Positions 46,601-59,700 of a stretch of 64,000 bases of DNA are shown here, one piece after another. Below the pieces are notes generated by a model, which did no database searches, was not told where the DNA came from, and was given only the letters and a program-made list of their open reading frames with translations. The position numbers were made by a program, and so were the translations under genes. The stretch lies in NCBI GenBank assembly GCA_010015675.1, contig ML977004.1, forward strand, positions 334,403-398,402. Direction: 5' to 3'. Numbering within the stretch: the stretch's first letter is position 1; each line of letters opens with the position of its first letter. This DNA comes from Byssothecium circinans. Its lineage: Eukaryota; Ascomycota; Dothideomycetes; Pleosporales; Massarinaceae.

Positions 46601-47061
46601 CTGGTCTTGCGTTTGGGCACATGGAGGTTCGAGTTGATGAACAAGCACCAAGACTTGAAGAGCAGATCGCCTATCTCTACAAGTAGCGTTTCCCTAGCGG
46701 TGTCCTCCAGCTATTGCTAATTGTTGTAGTTTCCGCGAGGGCCGAAGCAATTCGAGCTTCGGTACTTGCTGCGCCGCCATGAACGGTGTCCCGAATGAGA
46801 TCATAGACCGCGCAGATGAACTGATCGGAATGGCTATGAGAGGGGAGGATCTCGTCGCGGCCTGTTCGATCATGCCGGATCATGAAGCTGCAGAACTTGA
46901 AGAAGCGGTAAGCCGTTCCATCCACCTCCAGTACTTCTTTCTAATAACACCCCTAGGAGCAAATTGCACGCGACTTTCTTGAAGCTGATTATTACACGGA
47001 TCCAAAGGGCGTGCTGAGCGACCTATTGACGGTATCAGGCACTACCGACCGGCGTTCCTAG
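43624..47061 (+). CDS. MSH5: meiotic MutS homologue 5
   Basis: Twelve exons can be joined in phase: 43624-44021, 44069-44175, 44224-44465, 44515-44645, 44696-45098, 45146-45283, 45332-45615, 45663-45926, 45992-46512, 46568-46682, 46730-46907 and 46957-47061. They give 961 aa. All introns are 43-65 nt GT-AG. The first acceptor is taken at 44068 (AGTGAG), giving the family sequence [12 protein letters not shown]. Walker A GPNYSGKS lies at about 711-718. Walker [17 protein letters not shown] starts at about 786. The ATPase His switch is in LAATHFH. Msh5 pairs with Msh4 in a clamp that stabilises crossover intermediates in meiosis; it lacks the mismatch-binding domain. All exons are intact, so meiotic competence is likely. 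The N-terminal 90 residues are Ser/Arg-rich and variable. Confidence 0.93.
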
Positions 47062-50000
47062 TTTTGGCACCTTTCGATGAAGTTAAAGGACCTGCCCAAA
47101 TCCTCTTCCTTGACCTCGTAAGGCCATCACAGCAGCGCAGAAGTTTCCGGACTATTGAAACACTTTCTTATGTATTATCGGCTCTTTTCTCGCCTAACTC
47201 CTTCCTTACTTCCCGGTAGACCGGGCCATCAATTTTCTTCACCATATGCTTTTATATTAGCAGAACTATTAAACAGAAAGCTAGATCCATTCTTCCTACA
47301 ACATGTACAAATCCGGCCCTTTTCAATTCTTGGTCTCGTCGGCATGAAAGCGTTGCTCTGAGAACAACTTTTGAGCTTTCATCTCGCACCCCTGGGTCAT
47401 TATACTCCTCTTTCACGCAAGGGTCGATACTCATGCATACCGTTCGCATCAAGTATCCCTTAGGTAATCTCAATATGAAGGATAGCCTAGCGCCCGATAC
47501 CAGGCTCGCACTCGAAACACCGAAGCGCGGACATCTGTCGGCCTCGGTGTCCGTTGTCGAACAAGAATAGAGCAAGGTAAACACACCAGCAGACTAGAAA
47601 ACTGGACTGCATTCCCATTTTACTTTGCTAACAAAATATTTGGAACATTGACAAACTTGATATGTTTGGAGCGGATCTGGAGATCAGCACGGTTGTGGCG
47701 CGATTAACACGACCAGTCATCGACCTTTACGAAAACATCAGCCGAACGACCGAACGACCGAATTGGACGAGACTTTGGCGACACTCTCGATAAAAGGACA
47801 GCTCATCTACCTTGCTTTGAACGACTCTAATTGTACCTCAGCCTTTGGCAGCAGAAGGGTTACGTCAACCACAGGCCGTCACCACCCAAACCAAACCGAT
47901 TATAACTACGCCTCTTCCCCGCCTTCTTGCTGTTCGCACTCGACCTAGACTACCGTGCCACTGATCAACAGCTCATGTGCCGTGCGAGTACCCTTACTCT
48001 GTGTGAAGCTCTTCTCTCATGGCCAAAACAAGCAAGTCATCGTCGGTCCACATTGAGCCTCGCCACATGAGTCTCCATCAAAGTACCCAGACCTAAGTCG
48101 ACACCGGTCCGATTAGGCTCCTACACCAACTAGGAGACAGCGGTAGTACTGGCAATCTCGACCATTCGAGAACTTAAGGCAATGTCTCAAACCCAAGCAG
48201 TGCTCCGTACAGGCTGCTACCCGTCATAGAAGGATTGCTGATGCCCACATGTGCAATGATCACTGCCGATGGTGAAGAGAAATCGGTATCTCCCGAGCCC
48301 TCCTTTGGTGGTACGTCGGTGGTCAAATTGGTAAAGAGCTATATTGGTGGAAAGAGGACCTTGAGATTGTAAGTGTTTGCGCTTCTGCTTCTACTGACTC
48401 GCCTACAGCTCGTCCTTTGGTGGCTGGTCTAACATGGCTCGTTCACTCGTATCAAAGCACATCGAGTCAAGTGGCACGGGTAAGGCTGGACATCGGTAAT
48501 CCTTTCGAGATGCAATGGTATTGAAAAAGGACGGAGTTGTATACGAACAGTTCCTTCCTCTTTCAGGTTTTGGTCCTGAATGTCTGACTGCGTCGCCGCA
48601 CGTCCACCTTTCTCACGCCATCCAGAACGCAATCAACCTCAACAATCAACCAACATCGTGACAAGTAAGGCTGACGGAGGATTTTTGGCGCGACTGTGCC
48701 GCCTGCGCCCCGGGCGGTAAGGGCCGCGAGCAACAAGCCACAGCAAAATACCATGTCTTCTGAAAACCTACCACACGCTGTTTTACCCATGTCTCTCACG
48801 AACACCAGTCAAAGATCTATGAGATATCGGAGAAACAGCAATGGAACATTTGAAGGTAGCATCTCGGTCCGACATTCCATCGTACAGCGTGCCAACTACC
48901 GCTAGCCAGGAACGACGTCACACAAGAACGGGGTACGTGAACGCGATTCACACGGAAAGAAGACGCGGTCGCCCCGTACGGACCTACCTCAAAGAAGCTC
49001 GCACAATCCATTTGAACTGAGGATGCAGTTGAGGCGGCAAGGAATGGGTTACGCACGTCGCAGTGTCTGTGACGGTGAATTCTGCCGGCTTAGCCGCGTT
49101 CCGACCCATGCATGCCACGTTCTCTCGGTCTCCGAAATACGAAGGTGCAGCAAAAATGCATCGCTCCTGATCTCGCCAGGTCCCGAAGTTCATGAAACAT
49201 GCTGCATGCATCCAGCCAGTTTGCGTCAGGGCGCCTGAGCTTGTATGCAGTCCCGGACTAGATGACATAGCCCGTCTACCTAGGTACTTATATTCACTTC
49301 TCGGCTGCATCTTGACGCTGTCGTCTATCACCAACACCAACACAACGGCCTGTTTGCGCCCTGCAGCAGCATGTGAACGATGGCGCGCAACGGCAACGGC
49401 AACGGCCAATAGCCGCTAGGCTTTTGACAAGGCCTTGATTTCTGAGGCTATGTCGACTAGACCCACAGCGTCGCCTTGTTCCTTGCGCATCTATCCGCTC
49501 CCGCCACAATCTACCTATCGATCTCCGTGCCGGAGGCTGTTGAGCCTACTGAGAAAGGCTCAATATTGTTTAGTCTTTGTTATCGATAAGCGAAGGCACA
49601 TGCTTAGATTAACCGGCCATTCTTGTGGTTGTGGTTGGCGAGGTTGTATCCTCTGACTAGTCAACGGACTTCGACCAGAACTGCGACCTTCCCATTGTAG
49701 CTTCTCCACACATTAGTTTTTCATGCAGAACTATCTCGGCCTGAGAGCTGCCGAACGACTATTGCGAAAATGAATATGGTCTCATAGGTCGTGATCCTGA
49801 TCGAAGGACTGTCTTGAAAAGGGTCACTGGATTAAGATAATACGAACATTGGCGGCTTGCGCAAGCCCGTTGAACCTCTCTCAATCCCGTCCCGTCCCAT
49901 CCAAGACATTGGTTCCATCTGGAACAAAATCCTCACTTCTTAAAACTCAACGGTATACCCTCCTCTACACTATCTACAGCAAACAATATAAGCGTAAAAC
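47062..50000. other. gene-poor region, left part
   Basis: Nothing I can support as coding. The longest frames (for example 47252-47584 and 48984-49409) lack motifs and overlap one another on both strands, which suggests chance. Confidence 0.45.
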
Positions 50001-52862
50001 AAGTAAATGCGACTCTCAAACGCAGCATTACCAGTCGACCGGGAGATTGACATACACATTTGCCTCGATGGATATATCTCCCAACAATGATTGGTTAAGA
50101 AATCTGGCCGATATTGAGCACTTGCCTCTGCGCGTACTCAAATGTATGTCGATATATACAGGTCGGCGAATCCTCCCTACAACAGCCAGTCTCAAGCTAG
50201 ATAAGGGAGGATCCAACAAGCATAACCACTTCATCGAACCTTGCAGCGATCTTGGATGGTGTCGCCATGTAAGGAAGGACGCGTGGAGGGAACGAGCGAT
50301 GGATTCCTTTGCATGGTCTTTGTGGCGAGCGGCAGCCAGCTCCTTCTGCAGGCTTTTGAAGATCTTGAACTCTCAACGGCTTGATGAGTTTCAGTATCGA
50401 CAAACCACGTTGAGCGCATTCATGGAGCTAACATCCTAAAGCCTGTTACTATAAGTGAAAGGAACAAGCCTGTCGGCATCACACGTGGCTATATGGCTGG
50501 GGTTGTCTGGCCTTGCCTTGAACGTGGGAAAGTGGGGTAAGTGGACGATATGTTTGAGGTGGAGCGCACATGGCCGCCCGGTGTTGGAGTTGGATGTGCC
50601 TGCATTCAGTACAGTGTCGACAACGGATGAAGGAAAGGCAAGCTTCCGAGGGAGGGCGTTGGTTCTTCGGACTTTTGGAACGCGCCAGTCATCATCCGCG
50701 TTTATTGCATACCCAATCGTCTCTCTCGCCAACAGGTCAGAGTCAGACAGTTTATGGGCCAGGGCCAGGGTTTCAGGATTTAATTCTCCTATACGGGAGA
50801 CACATTGCACGCCCGTGAGGAACCGTTCTTCTGTGTATGGTTCGCGTCATGTGGAAGGATTTGGGGAACATGAACCGAATAATCCAGACGGGAATAATGA
50901 ACGACGGAATTTTCGGTCCTAGAGCTTTCTTTGCGGCAGTTGCGACGGTTGAGATCAGCGATACTGATACGGTATTTGGGAGGATCTGTCGAGACTGGCA
51001 TGGTAGCTATCACGAAATCAGCTATTTATTTCTTCGACGCCAGGTCAGAGAAGGCAGGCCAAGCTTTTGAGCCCTCAGGCAGAGGCTGTCCGTGCAGAAG
51101 CCAAGACGTCAATGGCGACCTGGATTGGGCATCGTGCGGCTTCAAGGCTGCGCACGTTCGAGTTCGCGCTTGGACGGCAGGGCGGCGGCCGTCGTGCAAA
51201 TTGCGGTTCATCAGACAATGGCCAGGACGAGGCTGCGCGCCCACTTGATCACGGCTATTTTCAGTACAGCTTCCGCGAGCTAAAACGGCGACATTGCGGC
51301 GCCCAGCCGTCAACTGCAGCCGGCAGCAGTCAAGCGGTGCAGGGAGAGAGGCTGAGTATCTTTTTCCAAAATTGACAGCACCCCCCGCACCACGCGCACG
51401 ATTGAAGCCTCGTTGCTCGATGATCACGATACTGTTGCCGGATGAGGGCAAATAATAGGCAACCGACGTCAGACGAATCGTCCCATTGCGAAGCGCAGCA
51501 GCTCCACTCTCACTGCACTCAGCATCCCATCAGCAGGAACGGGGTGCTGTTGGTCAGACGCCGCTGAGACTGTACGACGGCAGCAGATACAAAGCCAATG
51601 AGAGAATATAGGGCGCATCTTACCACCTCTCCCACGCCGGTGCATCGAGAGCGCGGCTCTGTGCGACTCTGAGCGGTGCCTTGAGGCTTGTTGCACGTCG
51701 CCCTGGCGGCTGGCGGGTACCCCTTGCATTGGTGCAGGCGCAGCACTACTCCAGTGCTGTACAGTAGTGGTAAAGTTAGAGCACGTCTATCCACACATTG
51801 TGGCATGGGCGGTGGAGAGCAGTGGAGTGTTGGGGTGATTGTCGGTATTGGGTGGTGCCGTTAACACCTATTTTTGTGAAGGCTGACCGGATGAGGTAGA
51901 TGTGGTAGTCAGCGCTAGATGGCAATCCTCATCAAATCAGTGTCGAGGATGGGGAAGGGTGGACGACTGAGGGCATTGAACCGCGTGCTAGCGACACACG
52001 TGGCATGCTTCGGACCTCCATGTCGTCTTCCCAGTTCTCCACCTTGTCTGCTCGTAGGGGGCTGACTAAATCGCGTACCTGTTTGTCTGTGCTGTCATTC
52101 TCTGTCATGAAGATGGATGAATGGGCCATGGCAGAGGAAATGCGCGCGAGAGCGAGGAACGGTTAGTGCATGTCCCGAACATCTGGACGACAGTCTCCAT
52201 GGAGCATGCTCCTCGTGGTCTCTCAATCTACTTCACGCACTGGCAGGGCAGCGACTATATTCGCAGCACACAGCCTGCTCCCGCGGCTCTGTACAGTCTC
52301 CACCATGGTGTTCCAGTAGCCTGGCGCAGACTCTTCCACCGTCACGCCCCGACACCTCGACGGAGAGGCCCGTTGGAGGCACGATCGGCGACGTCGACCT
52401 CAAAAGCGTCGAATAGTCGAAATGCATTCCCAGGGCTCGCCCTCACAGATAAGATCTCAGCACAGGGAAGCGCGGCACGAGCTCCTTGAGGCCAGTGGTC
52501 ACCTCGAGATGCGGGCGCGCAGACGTACGCTAGGCCTGATGGAGGTGCGAAGCAATGTCAGCCCAGTCCTCGAAGCCAACAGCAAAGACGTGCAGGCGCC
52601 CCTTGTCGCCCCTGTCGCCCCCCCTGTCCGGTCCTCGCAGCCCCCAAGCGTCAGCTCAACGCCCGCCGGCGATGAACCCTGCCATTCCATGCCCTAGTCG
52701 TATACCCTGTCCTCGTCCCAGATCGTTGCTCATTGGGGGTTAGTCGAATGGTAGCTCCTCTGCATGAGTGCTGCACTTCTACCTTCTCTCGTATATAACT
52801 CTAGCTACTGCTCTTCATCCACCAAGATCCCCATCCCCAGCTGCTCCCAATCCAGAGACACC
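50001..52862. other. gene-poor region, right part, with doubtful frames
   Basis: Overlapping frames at 49849-50439 (+), 50455-50922 (+), 50436-50810 (-) and 51026-51451 (-) reach 120-196 codons, but none has a recognisable family. The first has no ATG until 50068. An AflR-gene promoter occupies the last few hundred bases. Confidence 0.4.
52792..52798 (+). promoter_or_regulatory. TATA box of the AflR-like gene
   Basis: TATATAA, 65 bases before the ATG at 52863. It lies downstream of another in-frame ATG at 52764, which argues that translation starts at 52863. Confidence 0.5.
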
Positions 52863-54407
52863 ATGTTCCAAGCTGTCCCCCACCAGTCCTTCACCTCACA
52901 GCCCGTTTCATCCCCACCAATTGCCGCCATGACTTCTATTCCTCCTCCACAAGCTGCCGTCGTCACCACCAGCCCGAGTGGTGAAGCAAAGCCTCGCAAG
53001 CTGCGGGCTTCCTGCGATGCCTGCTCTCGTGCAAAGGTAATCCAAACTTCGAGCTTCGAATAGCTTCATCCTAACTCTTCATATAGGTCAAGTGTGACAA
53101 AGTCAGGCCAACATGCCACCGCTGTGGAAACATGGGCATCTGCTGCAACTACTCGCCATCAATGAGGTATGCAGAGCTCTTGACAAGGCTCCAACGGATC
53201 CAAGCTCACCGCCTCCAGACTCGGCAAGCCCCGCAAGAACAGGAATCCAGACGGTACCATCATGCGCGATGTATCACCAGCTAGCTCATGCGGACCTTTG
53301 GGAGCGCGACCAGACATGATACCCCGCACCACCTCATACACCGCAGAGAGCTCTCCTGAGCCTTCAGATCCCTTCTTCTTTGGCCCAGCGACTCCAGAAT
53401 ACCACTTCCAGGATGCGTATATGGGATCGACTTTCGAGGGAAGCCAGTCCCCAGCTTACTCTGAGACCGGCTCCTTCGTCAGCGGCTGGTCAGGCGACGA
53501 CCACATGATGTTCCACAACAGCCCTTCGGAGATGTTCACCAGTATGCCACAGTTCCCACCACCTCCTCCATCTCCCTATGGAGGCCACGTCCGAACCACC
53601 AGCGCCCAGAGCCAGCCGGAGATGTTCGCACCCATGGATGGCCTAAACTCACCACCACTCGCAAGCCCACAATATTTTGGAATGCAACAACAGCAACAGC
53701 TCCCCATATTCTCACCCGAAAAGATGGCTGCATCTCCTCCGCCCATGGTCTCAGCACCCCTTCCCACACCGCCTGCGTCGGCCACCACTCCTAACCACGA
53801 CTGCACGCAATTCGCCTTCCAGACACTGAACAGCCTGTATTCGCCCCCAAGCACGCAACCCTCGACAGGAGACCTCAACGGCTCATCCAACGGTCTCCCG
53901 ACTCTCGACTCCGTCCTCTCCACCAACAAGTCTGCAGTCGACAAGCTCTTCGTCCTCCTCGGATGCCCTTGCTCTGCGAACCCCCACTTCTCCACCACCA
54001 TCGCCTTCACCATCGTCAAGATTCTCTCATGGTACCAAGCCGTCTCAGGCGCCAACCAGTCCGAAGGCGACTCAACTATCACTCAAATGGAAGTCTTCAC
54101 CCACACTCCCATCTCGCTCGGCGACTTCAGGCTCGAGGGCGAGGACGAGCACACCTTCCGCACACAGCTCGTCCTCACCGAGCTGCGCAAGGTGGAGAAG
54201 CTCATCGACAAGTTCTCTGAGCGCTACTGCAAGGGCTCCGACCCAGCCAACCTTGGTATCGACGGCGGTGTCTACAGCGCCCTGGAGCAGCTACTCCGCA
54301 CGCGCGTGCGCGACACTTTCAAGGTCACCATGAAGACCGCACCCGAGGAGGTCAAGAGGCAAGTTGCATCAAGAACGCAGAGCCGTTCGCGCAACTACAC
54401 CCTCTAA
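52863..54407 (+). CDS. AflR-like Zn2Cys6 transcription factor
   Basis: Three exons, 52863-53036, 53087-53166 and 53219-54407, with introns 53037-53086 and 53167-53218, give 480 aa. The zinc binuclear cluster is complete: Cys51, Cys54, Cys61, Cys68, Cys71, Cys77 (SCDACSRAKVKCDK...CHRCGNMGICC), with intron 1 after Lys58. It is followed by the linker RLGKPRKNRNPDG. The C-terminal half matches the aflatoxin-regulator domain: HDCTQFAFQTLNSLYSPPS, then LDSVLSTNKSAVDKLFVLLGCPCS, then FTIVKILSWYQAVSG. The middle is Pro/Ser/Gln-rich. AflR-family proteins often drive polyketide clusters, but no biosynthetic gene is adjacent here, so the target is unknown. The regulator is probably nuclear. Confidence 0.9.
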
Positions 54408-56700
54408 ACCGTCTTGTATTCTCAACCATTGTGTTCTTTGCTGCGTTTTTAGCGTCTTTTATGTATATTGATTGGCCTTTTCGCTTCTTGTTTACGATTT
54501 TGTTTTTTTGGTCTTGTTCGCTTTCGCTTCATACCGCACACTATTTCCTCCCAAAATATAGACGAGCATCACAGCCGTCTCATCGTGTTTAGTTGCATCA
54601 TAGACTCGGGAACCTTTTCCCACGCGTCTTGCGTCTCTTGTGCTGGACCTAGTTTTATTTTCTTGTTTGGGTTCACATGTCGCTGTATCATTGCGCCTAT
54701 TGCTTTATTGGGGGGTCAATGCAATGATGAATGCAAGATTACGCTTCCTCTCCCTATTCATGCATCATCCTACGAGCTCCTTTTCGCGCCGCCTTCTGTT
54801 GGTCAGACTTGAATATTAATGTTTTTGTACATAATTATGGAAGGAGTCAGGCAGGCGGGCGTGCAGGCTAGCAGCAAGGCAACAAGGCAGCAGGGTGGAT
54901 GGGTGGAGGAGATGGAAAACAGCAAGCAGCTTGAGTAGCAATATGCCAATATCACGCTCTGCAGGGAGATACCCAGCAGCACCTTTCAACAACCCGGCAA
55001 AAAAAAATGTGTTTCCACAACGCTCCCTTGACAGCCTCACGTGCTTTTTCGCGAGGGGGGGATACCTACACGTGTGGACCCACCCATGCGGGTGAAGACA
55101 CGCGAGCAAGCGAGCGCGAAAAATAATGACAAAAATCGAATCATTTTATCATCAGCGAAAACCTAGGGAAAAATCGCATGAGTAGGTAGGTAAGATGGAA
55201 GCGGTTCCTCCTCGCTCCTTGATTCGACTTGCCGCAAACGTTAAAAGGTTCCGCACGTTTGTAAATTGGAATTTGTCAAATAAGATAGATAGTTCCAGCT
55301 TCCACGGGGTTGTGGATCCTTCCGGCCGAACCACGGTCGACTAGGTGGCTAGAGTATCTACTTACAGTATGTATTTGAGATGATTGAAATTAATGGGATT
55401 CTGGATCGGTATTCTCCGCCACCGCATTGGGTTGGGTTGCGTCGCCTCTGATCTGGTCCCGTCTGATGCTTTTGCCGCGTCTCCTCCCGGTGGAGATATC
55501 TCGTGTTCCTTTACGGAGTACTGGAACACAATCCCGATTTATGTATCTATCGATGGATGGATGGATGGATGGATCGAGAGTCAAGAGTCGAGATTGCTAT
55601 GTAGTATGTACTAGCGGAGGAGACGGCACATTTGATTATTGTTCCAAGGCAGGCAAAATGATTGGCAAGGTCACCCACCGTAGACAAATTGGCGAGGCAG
55701 GTGGCAGGGCAAGAAACCCACCACCCTTACCCTTGCCTTTCCCACGCGGTGCGTGTCTGTGTCTGGGATACCCCGAGAATAAGTGCGTGTTGTTGGCCCC
55801 CTAACAACGCTCTCGATTAATTATTATCGAATTCGAGTTTAGTTCTTTCGCGCTGGGACGACTGCGTAGCTAATCTGCAACCCGCGAATGCATGTACGTA
55901 TATTCCCCTAGAAACTTCCCCCGGCGCGTGGAAGACTGGCTTTGCATGGTATGGCCATGTCCATCTGCCCTTGGCGTCACGGTCTCAAGGCAGACTTCTC
56001 GTGACGGGCGGCTACATGTTTATTGTGATGGGATGGGGTGAAACTGGAGAGCTTGGAATGGCATGATTGCGATTCGCGAACGTTTTGGCGCGGGCTTGGT
56101 CGTTGCATTGTGGCTTTGGTGTCTCGAATTTTCTGCAGTGCCTTTGGTAGGTGTAAGGTGTAATTATTGACGTCGCAGTACCGATAGTCTGGCCATGGTG
56201 TTGGGGTGTTTCATGTACTGTCTGGACGGCGACTATGTAGGTATCTCAGACAATGTCAACTCGCGATGCCCAACAGCTTTTCATACGACAATGGATTGAG
56301 TCTTGAAGTCATTCCATCGAGACGGGTGGCCCTTTAACGATGTTTTTTCGCAGCGCGCCTTAGCCCACCTAATGAGTCTAGAACGACCGTTGTCCCTTTC
56401 TTCTCCCGTTCGCGGACCCGGACCGGTTCGTGTTCGTCCGTGATCAAACGTTCCATCATCGAAGGAACATCGACTAATCGAAGCCTTCCGTCGAGACCTC
56501 GGGATTCCTGCCAATCAATCGGACGGGAGGTAGATCGTGCACAGGGATCGCTGAGTTCGGACTCGCCTTACCCTGCTGGCTCGCCCATCGGACTCGGAAC
56601 GGGTGTGCGTGGTGGTGGCTGAACACGAGAAACGATAGCGCCAGGCGTTGGTGATGTACTGTAGCGCTTAGTTAGCAGCCACCAAAAGGTTGGCTCACGT
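54408..56700. other. gene-poor region downstream of the AflR-like gene
   Basis: No supportable gene. A GATG tetranucleotide run occupies about 55551-55573. The rest holds only short frames without motifs. Confidence 0.45.
55551..55573. repeat. (GATG)n microsatellite
   Basis: Five to six tandem GATG units. The short frames around it derive from the repeat. Confidence 0.8.
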
Positions 56701-59700
56701 TGGCCGCCTTGTAGATCTGACGGCGGTGTTTGATGATGATTGGGGCGGGGATGATGATGGCTGTGATATTGAGGGAGTTGGATGGTTTGAAGTGGAGAAT
56801 GCTGTGCTCTGTTTGCCTATTTGAGAGAACGTTCATCGGCGTGCTTTCGCCTTTGATTAGCAAGTGTTGTGGTGAGGGTGGAGAGGAGCGGAGTGGCGCT
56901 CGTGTTGAAGCGGCAGTTGCGCGAACGACCCGTATAATTGCCGTCCGTGTGGATGTACCCATTTCATCATCACATGCGTGGAGCTCAAGACACGACGGCG
57001 ACTCTTTTCCCTCCGACTCCTCCAGAGAACCGCAGCGCAGCAAGAACTCCACGCCGTCATTATCCTCCACATCGCAGCTGGATCGCCTCCTGGCCCGCAA
57101 TCCGTGATTCCCTAGCATCCACCCCAAGAGCCTCCTCCACTGCGATATCCCAGCCTCAATGCCTTAGGGTCCCCACCATCGCGAACGCCACGATCGAGTC
57201 TTTTCCCTTTTTTCTTTTCCAAGCCCCCAAAAGCGGAAGGCAGAACGCCCACCCCAGAAAGGGAAAACTGGCTATGGCTAGCCGGTAGTAACTTGATTGG
57301 GAAAACAGTTGGGGGTGTGGGTTTGGTGATTGGCTGAAGATTATTCTTCCGCGAAAAAAAAATGGTGCGGGCGGTTACATGCATGAGAGAGATGGGGCTC
57401 TTTTACATAGCTTCTTGTCTTGGACGTGATGATGAGAGGTGCTTGTGGAACTCAAGGAACTAACTATTCTTGCCATGCTTTGGACTTGGTACGCACGCTA
57501 CTGTGGAGACTGGCTAGTTGGAGGATGCACAGGATACGATAATGCGTCGTAAGATCCCTCTCCTCATCTCAAAGGGTAACTTCCTCCCTACGTCTGACTG
57601 GCGTGGGCGTAGGCAAGGTAAGGTAAGCACGAGTTGATGCTCACAAGGCCTCCAACACCTCAGCCTTACATACATACGTAACGACATCATCACTGTGGTA
57701 TCGCAAACCTCGCTCTTCGTTGTTCGCAGTCAAGACGGTTAAAGACGCAAGTCTCGAGACCCATTCCTCATGTGTACGCGTACAACGTAGATGAAACGCA
57801 CCCATCAGCCCTCCGAGGTGCATACGAAAGACAGTAAGTGCGTACGACGGAACCAAACGAGCCGCACATCGCTAGTGAGAGTACAACGCTACTTACGCTG
57901 GTCAGGTTGGGTCGAACTCGAATCCCTCCCTCAACCCAGCAGGATCCAGCATTTGCTAACGCACATGCATCCAGGGCAAACCTCAGTCTCGGAAACGAGA
58001 TCACGTGGCATACTCGCATACCTAACTGTATCTAGGACCATGTGCCGAACACAACCAAAGAAAGTACCCCACCCCAGTCGAACGATTCACTTTCGATACG
58101 AAGTTTTTCTTCTCAGCGGGTGCGTGATGATTGGGGTTTCTTGGATTCCGATATCTGGGGCCCTGGACGGTTGATCGACTCAAAATCTGCTGCCTTGCGC
58201 ACGCCTTATTCTGGGTTTGTTCTGAATCTGGACATCGTGTCTGGGAGACAGGGCGGCGCTTGATTCGCTGGGGGTGGTGCAGATGCAGTTCGTGTACCAT
58301 CACTACCTACGCCATACCCTCGTTTTCAACGTAGAAGTCGTTCGAAGACGTTCTTCTTCGTGTGCGCTGCTAATTCGAACAACCTTGTGCACTGACACAA
58401 ACGCGAGGAACGCGATGTTGGTTCCAGCTTGCTCGTATGGATGCGCATTTAGCGCACATCTATCCCATTCTGACGACATTGGGATGCTCGTTGCTCTTTT
58501 TAGCAACTGCCTCAGCTGAACAACTTCCATGATAGTCGGCGAGGTCATCATGCTCATCGCAGTGCCGTAGAGTGCGTCAGCCTCTAGCACTCGACAAGCA
58601 CACTGACGTCTTTCGTACCACGTGCGATCATGGAGCTGGAATACAAGGGTGAGTCTCCCCCAGTAACGGGACTGCACCGTCACACATTGCACAGCGTCAG
58701 GTCTTCGGCAGTACTCCTTCCGTCTCGTAAACGTCTGGCCTGCATCACCACGACCCAAAGACTGCCTTGCACCTCATCACCTCTCCACTCTGCTACCGAC
58801 GAACAAATGCCCCCCTTCTATTTCCACCCCCCAGGCCTGTATATCTCACGCATCGTCAACCACTATCTCCCACCTGTACCAATGGTTCTGCAAAAAACTC
58901 CCGACCCAGCCCAACCCCCAAAGTCCGATCACATTTTAATATCGAGGCTCCCCTGCCACAACCCCACACTTCGGTCAGCCCTCAAACTCCACCCCAAAGT
59001 CAAACCAACCAAATCAACCCCAGTACATCACAGCACAGCACCGTACCGCACATCATCACATTCCCAGGGACCCTTCCCCCTTCGCACTCGCGTATAATAT
59101 CCTTACCGCTCACTGCAGCAACAATATCGAAACCCAGCCCTGGGCGCCCTCGTCCCCTCGTGCCCTCCCATATTAAAACCGCTGCAGTCAGCACGCCCAC
59201 AAACCTTGCGCGTCCCACCGCTGTGGAAGAAGTTTTCTGGAAGCTTTCTGGCGTAGGTAAGGGTTAGCGAGCGAGCGGTAGGTATCTGTGAGATGGGGTA
59301 TTGATAATGGTGTGCGTATGTTTTCATACGACTCGCGCGCGCTTTCAGTGCGCAAGGCAAGACTGTCGCCGTGAGGTATGCGAGAGGCGATGACCGCATG
59401 TATGCGGTACAGTGTGTGCATACGAAGCTGCAGGCGGGGCTAACGTAAGGCTCCCTCTCGCACTCTGGGATATTTTTTATATTGTTGCTGCGTTTGAAAC
59501 ATGCTCATGCAACAATCTGGCATATGGCGCGCCTCTCTGTTTCTATGTATATATATGCGGTGCGTGGGTTCTGGAACGGTTGATGGTTTGTTATCCGTCT
59601 CGTATCGCAAAGGACCCCGTGAGGTGGGTAGCCTGTAGGGCTGCGGCAGCTTTTGTCGGGAACTGTGCGCGGTTAATATGGATACAGTGCCTAATGTGGG

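Noticed and set aside
49849..50439. 196-codon frame in the gene desert
   Set aside because: No ATG until 50068, no recognisable motif, and overlapping frames on the other strand.
52735..52785. tRNA-like start (GGGGGTTAGTCGAATGGTAG)
   Set aside because: The D-arm-like piece is not followed by an anticodon stem, T arm or acceptor pairing.
58767..59267. Pro/Ser/Thr-rich frame, 166 codons
   Set aside because: Low complexity from C-rich DNA; no conserved motif or splice context.
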